Positions 58,903-64,000 of a DNA stretch of 64,000 bases are shown piece after piece. Where the stretch lies: positions 8,910,721-8,974,720 of the forward strand of contig CM037457.1 of the NCBI GenBank assembly GCA_021014325.1, written 5' to 3'. Below the pieces are notes generated by a model. That model was not told the origin of the DNA, made no database searches, and saw only the letters and a list, made by a program, of their open reading frames with translations. Numbering within the stretch: the stretch's first letter is position 1; each line of letters starts with the position of its first letter. Both the position numbers and the translations under genes were made by a program. The DNA is from Plazaster borealis. Taxonomy: Eukaryota; Echinodermata; Asteroidea; Forcipulatida; Labidiasteridae.

Positions 58903-59417
58903 TTTTAAAGGTAGGGTCATAGACTGGTAAATATTCCAAAAATAAATGACCACTTGGTAAGAAGCACTGCAGCTGTTGATAGTATAAACTATTTTGAGAA
59001 AGGATTCCCTTCGAAGTAATATGGTTGGGAAAAAATTTCACCCAAAAACATTTGAATCTGAGAAACGATTCATGCGTGAATCGTTTCACAGATTTTTAAG
59101 GGTTGACTGAAAATTGAAATTTCCGTGGTGTCTGTTCGTGAATGCTGTGGCCAGAGATGCGTGAATCGTTTCACAGATTTTTAAGGGTTGACTGAAAATT
59201 GAAATTTCCGTGGTGTCTGTTCGTGAATGATGTGACCAGAGATGCGGTTGGTACCCACTGGCACATCGCTAAACATTGACAGTTTTTGGCTGTTTTCTCA
59301 ACAAGTAAACACTGTATTCAGCTGAAACGTTCAGCTGTCTTTCCTGGTATTTTTCTTGATAATTTTGCCTATAAATCAGCATTACGTTGACAGAAATATT
59401 TTATGACCCTACAAAAG
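58903..59417 (+). repeat. MITE-like element with TTAAAGGTAGGGTCATA ends and internal 85-bp duplication
   Basis: Left TTAAAGGTAGGGTCATAGAC and right TTATGACCCTACAAAAG are inverted. Inside, the segment starting ATGCGTGAATCGTTTCACAG at 59072 repeats at 59157 with almost no change. Confidence 0.8.
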
Positions 59418-59606
59418 TACAGGATTCAGGGAAAGAATTCATCCAGCAGAAATAGCAAAATGTTTAGACTGAACATGTTTTATGAACCCTGAATGTTAAC
59501 AGTGAGTAGCAAATGAAGATTCTTGAGTAGCAACTGACACATTTTGCAATGCTATCAACCCCTTTCATGACGCGCAGCGCATTTACATGTGGTAGATGCG
59601 CATTTT

Positions 59607-60045
59607 GGCGTGTCGTGGCCGAGCGAATAAGAACACCGAACTCAAGCTCTGGTGTTTCTGATCAGCAGAGTGTGGGTTTGAATCCCAGGCGTGACACTTG
59701 TGTCCTTAAGCAAGACACTTACCCACATGCTTCGTCCTTCGGATGGGACGTTGTTTGCCGTAGGTGTGTTGTGTTGTGTTGTAAAAAAACCAGTGCAAGA
59801 ACCCAGTGCAAGAGAAGGGCCCCGCCCGGTGTTCCTGGTTTGATCGGCAGCATTATTGCGCCACAGCACCTTTGTAAACCATTACATGGTGTTATGTAAA
59901 TGACTTGGTCTCATACTTCAAAAACGTAGCTCCACAATACCTTGCAGGAAAATAATTAACCTTAAAAGCGCCTTGAGCGTCACTGAGTGACGGATATGTG
60001 CGCTATATTAGAAGCCACTATTATTATTATTATTTATTATTAATT
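59607..60045 (+). repeat. Full-length tRNA-derived SINE, plus orientation
   Basis: GGCGTGTCGTGGCCGAGCG head, GTGTGGGTTTGAATCCC, TGTGTCCTTAAGCAAGACAC, TGGTTTGATCGGCAGCATTA, GCGCTATATTAGAAGCC and an ATT repeat tail. Same family and layout as 38120-38546. Confidence 0.9.
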
Positions 60046-60264
60046 TGCGGAGGTGCGTTCCTCATCTGCAAGGGGTCAATACAAGGCAATTTTTCACTAG
60101 GATTGGTAAGAATCAAAAACAAATAATTTTATTTTTTTCAATTTGAAAACTCACTGATTAAAAATTTCATACCAGTGCCAAACCTCCAGAGAGATCTTTC
60201 CGTCTGAAATGTCAAGGAAATAGCATTTGAAGACAAACCATAAATTGCTAAAGAAATCCCAGAC

Positions 60265-60635
60265 AAAGGCACTGAACACGTTTGAAAATTGTCAAAGACA
60301 AGTGTTCTCACTTGGTGTATCCCAACATATGCATAAAATAACAAGCCTGTGAAAATTTGGGCTCAATTGGTCATCGAAGTTGCAAGAAAATTATGAAAGA
60401 AAAAACACCCTTGTTGTACAAACTTGTGTGCTTTCAGATAGGAATAAAAACTTCTTGCAAAACTTTTTATTATTTTAGTGAGAAATTACCTCTTTCTCAA
60501 AAACTACGTTACTTCAGAGGGAGTCGTTTCCTACAATGTTTTATACTATCAACAGCTCTCCGTTGCTTGTTACCAAGTAAGTTTTTATGCTTATATTTGT
60601 TTTGAGTCATTACCAAACGTGTACGATACCTTTAA
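60265..60635 (+). repeat. MITE-like element, family 1
   Basis: AAAGGCACTGAACACGTTTG to CGTGTACGATACCTTTAA. Its right end is closest to the 54274 copy (TATTTGTTTTGAGTCATTAC in both). Confidence 0.9.
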
Positions 60636-60969
60636 TGCTAATTAAAAAAAAAAAATCACAGGATGGATGTCTATGTGTTTTGAACGAGGATGGAAAGTAA
60701 TTCACTTCTACCCTAAAACAATGTGCTTTCCCTTTAATGTAACTATATACCATGGGTACCTTGGGGTACAGTTAAGTACGGTTCACACTCAAAATGAACG
60801 TGAATATGAAGTGAAATTGATATGTGACATGAATTTACTGCAAAGGATTTACTCCCAGATGAACTGGGCTCAACTTCAGTGATTGTATCGCTGTAAATCT
60901 CTGTTTTTACATCACACAAAATGTACTGTCTCAGTGGTGCATATAGAGTATGTTTTAACACTTAGTTGT

Positions 60970-61690
60970 TAAAGGGGATGGTGTACCAAAATGAATGACC
61001 ATCATAAAAACTTACTTGATGAGAAGCACTGCAGCTGTTGATAATGTATAACATTTTGAGAAACAATTCCCTTCTAAGGAATGTGGTTTTAGAGAAATGG
61101 ATTAAAAAAAAATTCAATCCGAGAAATGTTAAATTTTCTGCTTAAACATTGCCTTGGGAGATATTCAGTCCAGGTTTGTAATCCGAGATAAAAGCATTTC
61201 AAAAGGACAGCAATTTGTTTTACTTCATTAAAAAAAAAAATCTTGAAGAGGGGCTCCAATGTCAAATTCAGCCGTGATTCTCTCATTTTCCAGTAGAGTC
61301 CTAATGAAAGTGGAAACAAAGTTACAAATCTCTAACCTCATGTTTAAATGGTGTAAAATGTTACTTTATTTTATACTCTTTCAGAGCGAAATTTGAAACA
61401 TGAGGTCATTGGACATGAGCAAGAAATGGGTCTGTACATTCACAAGAGGAATTTTTGGATCAGTCAGAAGGTCAAATACAATGTCTTTTTGATTGAATAT
61501 CATCAACATTCAGAAATGAACTTAAAAGAATTCCGGTACAAAAATGTACAGACCCATGTATTTGAAATGTGATGTCAATGGATGTTTTTGGATGTTGACA
61601 AATTCCCACTGGAAGGGTATTAAATACAACGTCATTTTACACCATTTTAACGTGAGGTTAGACACTTGTAATTTTTTCTATTGGAAAATA
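60970..61690. repeat. Compound dispersed repeat with inverted ends at 61330 and 61635
   Basis: 60970-61110 (GAAGCACTGCAGCTGTTGAT) resembles the left part of 58903-59417. 61235-61665 pairs with 40500-40870. CTAACCTCATGTTTAAATGG (61334) and CCATTTTAACGTGAGGTTAG (61643) form inverted ends about 300 bases apart. Confidence 0.65.
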
Positions 61691-61699
61691 TTTGAATCA

Positions 61700-64000
61700 C
61701 AAAACTGAATTCAACCTATACGAGCTCCTCTTCAATTGTTATTTGGTCAGAGTTCTTTGTAATATTATTAAACCCTTTTAAAGTATTTTGATGTATGTTT
61801 TATCCTATTATAAGTATAGGCTTACTACCCATTATTCCAATCATAGGTTATAAACCAATGTCATCTAACTACATAAATGATCCCAAGAGCAGAAACCATC
61901 TCTTTACAGTTGTTTGCAGAAAAAAAGTAATCATCTTGTCTTGGCTTTAGCAAGCTTAGCTTCAAAAATGGATTCCACATTTTTAGAGGTAATTAACCTT
62001 TCTTTTACTGAGACAAATTTACATTATTACCTAAATTTGATCATATGCGCTTATAAATATACAATTTGACTCAGTTATAAGCTTGGCCGAGTTTGAGTTC
62101 ATAAATAATGCTAATAGAAAGAGGATGGGACATCCCTTTGTTGCATCACTAAGATTTCTGCTCTTCTATAGTGGGGCCAGCAGGACACTAAGAGAAACGC
62201 TCAAGAAAACCATTGATGCGACACATTAAGCTTTGCTACTCTACACACTGAATGTTTAGATACCCTGAGTGTATCACTAATGCGGAACATTATTGCCGAA
62301 GCAATGTCCCACCAGCATCAACAACACTACACAACTAGGCGTGACATTCCATTCTCATTACTCTTGGACACAAACAACCAACCATCTATGCCATTTGTGC
62401 ATTGTACCCCATCAAATAAAACTTTGACTCTAAATATCTCAAAAACTAAATCACTTAAATACAGAAAAAACACCTTCCCAAATATTTCATCACATCATTC
62501 TAGCTAAGCTGAACATGGCAAGATTCCCACTGAAGTTATGTGTTTAATGATCCGTGCAAAGCATCACAAATTTTAAAAACTTTTCTCTAAAGGCAAAAAA
62601 TACCAAATACAATTGGTTTGTGGGGCGGACTGTTGATATGAAAGGCAATAATCTACAACTGTCATCTACAACTGTCATTGGTTGCTCATTTCTATTATGG
62701 ATGCCATTTCCTGGACCGAATAATCATGCGCATTTTATGAGAACATTTGTTGTCTTTGCAATATTTATTCAGGGTTTCATTGTGACTACCATAATCTTTA
62801 AAAAAAAATTGCTTTTCAAGTTCGGAAAGTTCGGAAAATGTAAAACCACTTAGAGGCATGGTAACATTTAGTTAAATTCCAACATTAAGTGGTTAAAACA
62901 TGTGAAAAAGACCCAACATGTATCTTTTCAGAAATCAGACCATATGTGGTGTTTTGATACAGATAACAATAATATCTTGTGGCACTATGATAACAAAAAA
63001 CCACACACATCTTTTTATCTTTTACACAAATAATCCCCAGAATACTTCCACCAAAATGACTCAATAAAAAATTCCCCATCCCCACCAGTTTATATAGTCC
63101 AGGGGTAAAGTCCTTCCAAATTGACAGTGCAAATGAAATTGATAGCATAATATTTCATGGCCTGGAATTTCTATGATAAACATTTAAGAATCCCAGCAAG
63201 GGCAGAAATGATCCTTTGGCAACTATAAAATTATCACAGATTTATACAAATCAAGAGGGAAAGGGCTGAGATTATTCCTTTAAAAAATGTGGTTGAGAGA
63301 TTGCATGTTTCTTTTTGCTGAAGGAATACTCGATCTTTCATATTTCGTTGTTGAAATTTCAGGAAGATTTACAAATATGCACAGCTTTGAACAAGACGCA
63401 ACTCTTAATGTACCTATACTTAAAAGATCAATTTTTCATAGAAGTAGCCCGCACCTACATAAATTTCTCCGAGGCCAAGCACCTCTCTCTCTTTTGACAG
63501 GGCAGTTAGCTCTTGAACAATCTACAGTCTTGATCATTTCACCTTTTTAACTGGGAAGTGTCTGTGACGTCAATGTAAATCAGTAAAAGCTACTTGTGAC
63601 GTACAATATGATGGATATGTAAGCCACACGTCATTAGCAAACATTACCAGATTGCAGAAATCCAGGGGCTTTTATACTTTCTTCTGCTTGATAGGTTTTG
63701 TGCTTTTGGTTTGGGGCTTCAAACAGGTTGACAGAGATTGACAAAAGTCCTCCATCATATCAAACAAAAAGGAGGAAAATAGTGACAGCTGGAGATGAGC
63801 CAAAGCATCTACTTGTGTAAAAAATAAAATTGGAATTGGCAAATACTTTAAAACCCTCAACAAATCATTGCTGTGGTTTATTTTTTGCCCAATAAAATGG
63901 AAAAAGAGTTTGGCTTTTAAAAAAATGCTTTTAAATAATTTATCTTTTTACAAAAATACACCATAATTCATCATCAAAACCTAAAAAACACTCATTTTGT
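61700..64000. other. No recognised feature to window end
   Basis: AT-rich; short frames at 62554-62853 and 63287-63550 have no domain or splice support. It is consistent with the continuing upstream intron of ARHGEF17. Confidence 0.45.

Overview
The window is animal (metazoan) nuclear DNA, almost certainly from an echinoderm and most likely a sea star. The reasons are AT-rich spaced genes with consensus GT-AG introns, tRNA-derived SINEs ending in ATT-type tails, degenerate P2X7C, THAP, piggyBac and Harbinger fragments, and several copies of short elements with ACACGTTTGGTAATT-type ends. I associate those ends with forcipulate sea stars from memory; no search was run. Most of the 64 kb is introns, UTR and repeats.

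Layout. (1) 1-6 kb is a graveyard of degenerate minus-strand coding pieces: a THAP domain (702-893), a two-exon P2X7 C-terminal-like domain gene (1612-2560), a duplicated unknown coding-like block (2943-3600), a piggyBac-like cysteine-rich tail (4340-4564), and a PIF/Harbinger transposase fragment (5250-5625) cut off by a 55-bp minisatellite (4626-5155). (2) 6-12 kb holds hairpins, SINEs and tRNA-like sequences. (3) 12.2-18 kb carries a tandem duplication of an intronless gene for a type I membrane receptor: signal peptide, two Ig-like domains, Thr/Ser-rich stalk, one membrane segment, and a tail with three tyrosines including NPLYQN. The second copy (15620-16810) is intact. The first (12671-13861) is interrupted by one stop codon at 12767-12769. 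The copies are almost identical in the first Ig domain and strongly diverged in the second. (4) 18-33 kb is repeat-rich: an element packed with TGACGTCA palindromes, G-rich and C-rich tracts, a 2-kb array of about eleven tRNA-like units, and a 41-bp satellite with higher-order structure. (5) 33.3-39.3 kb has no recognisable coding sequence and may be the long 3' UTR of the next gene. (6) 39,345-53,396 on the minus strand holds ten exons, 606 codons including the stop, of the ARHGEF17 orthologue (a Rho guanine nucleotide exchange factor). They encode the C-terminal beta-propeller half; the catalytic DH region lies upstream, outside the window. (7) 53.4-64 kb is best read as the large intron upstream of those exons, with MITE-like elements and one full SINE.

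The two real protein-coding loci are functionally unrelated. The receptor pair is the most interesting locus: a candidate immune or self-recognition receptor under local diversification, with one allele or paralogue apparently silenced by a single nonsense change.
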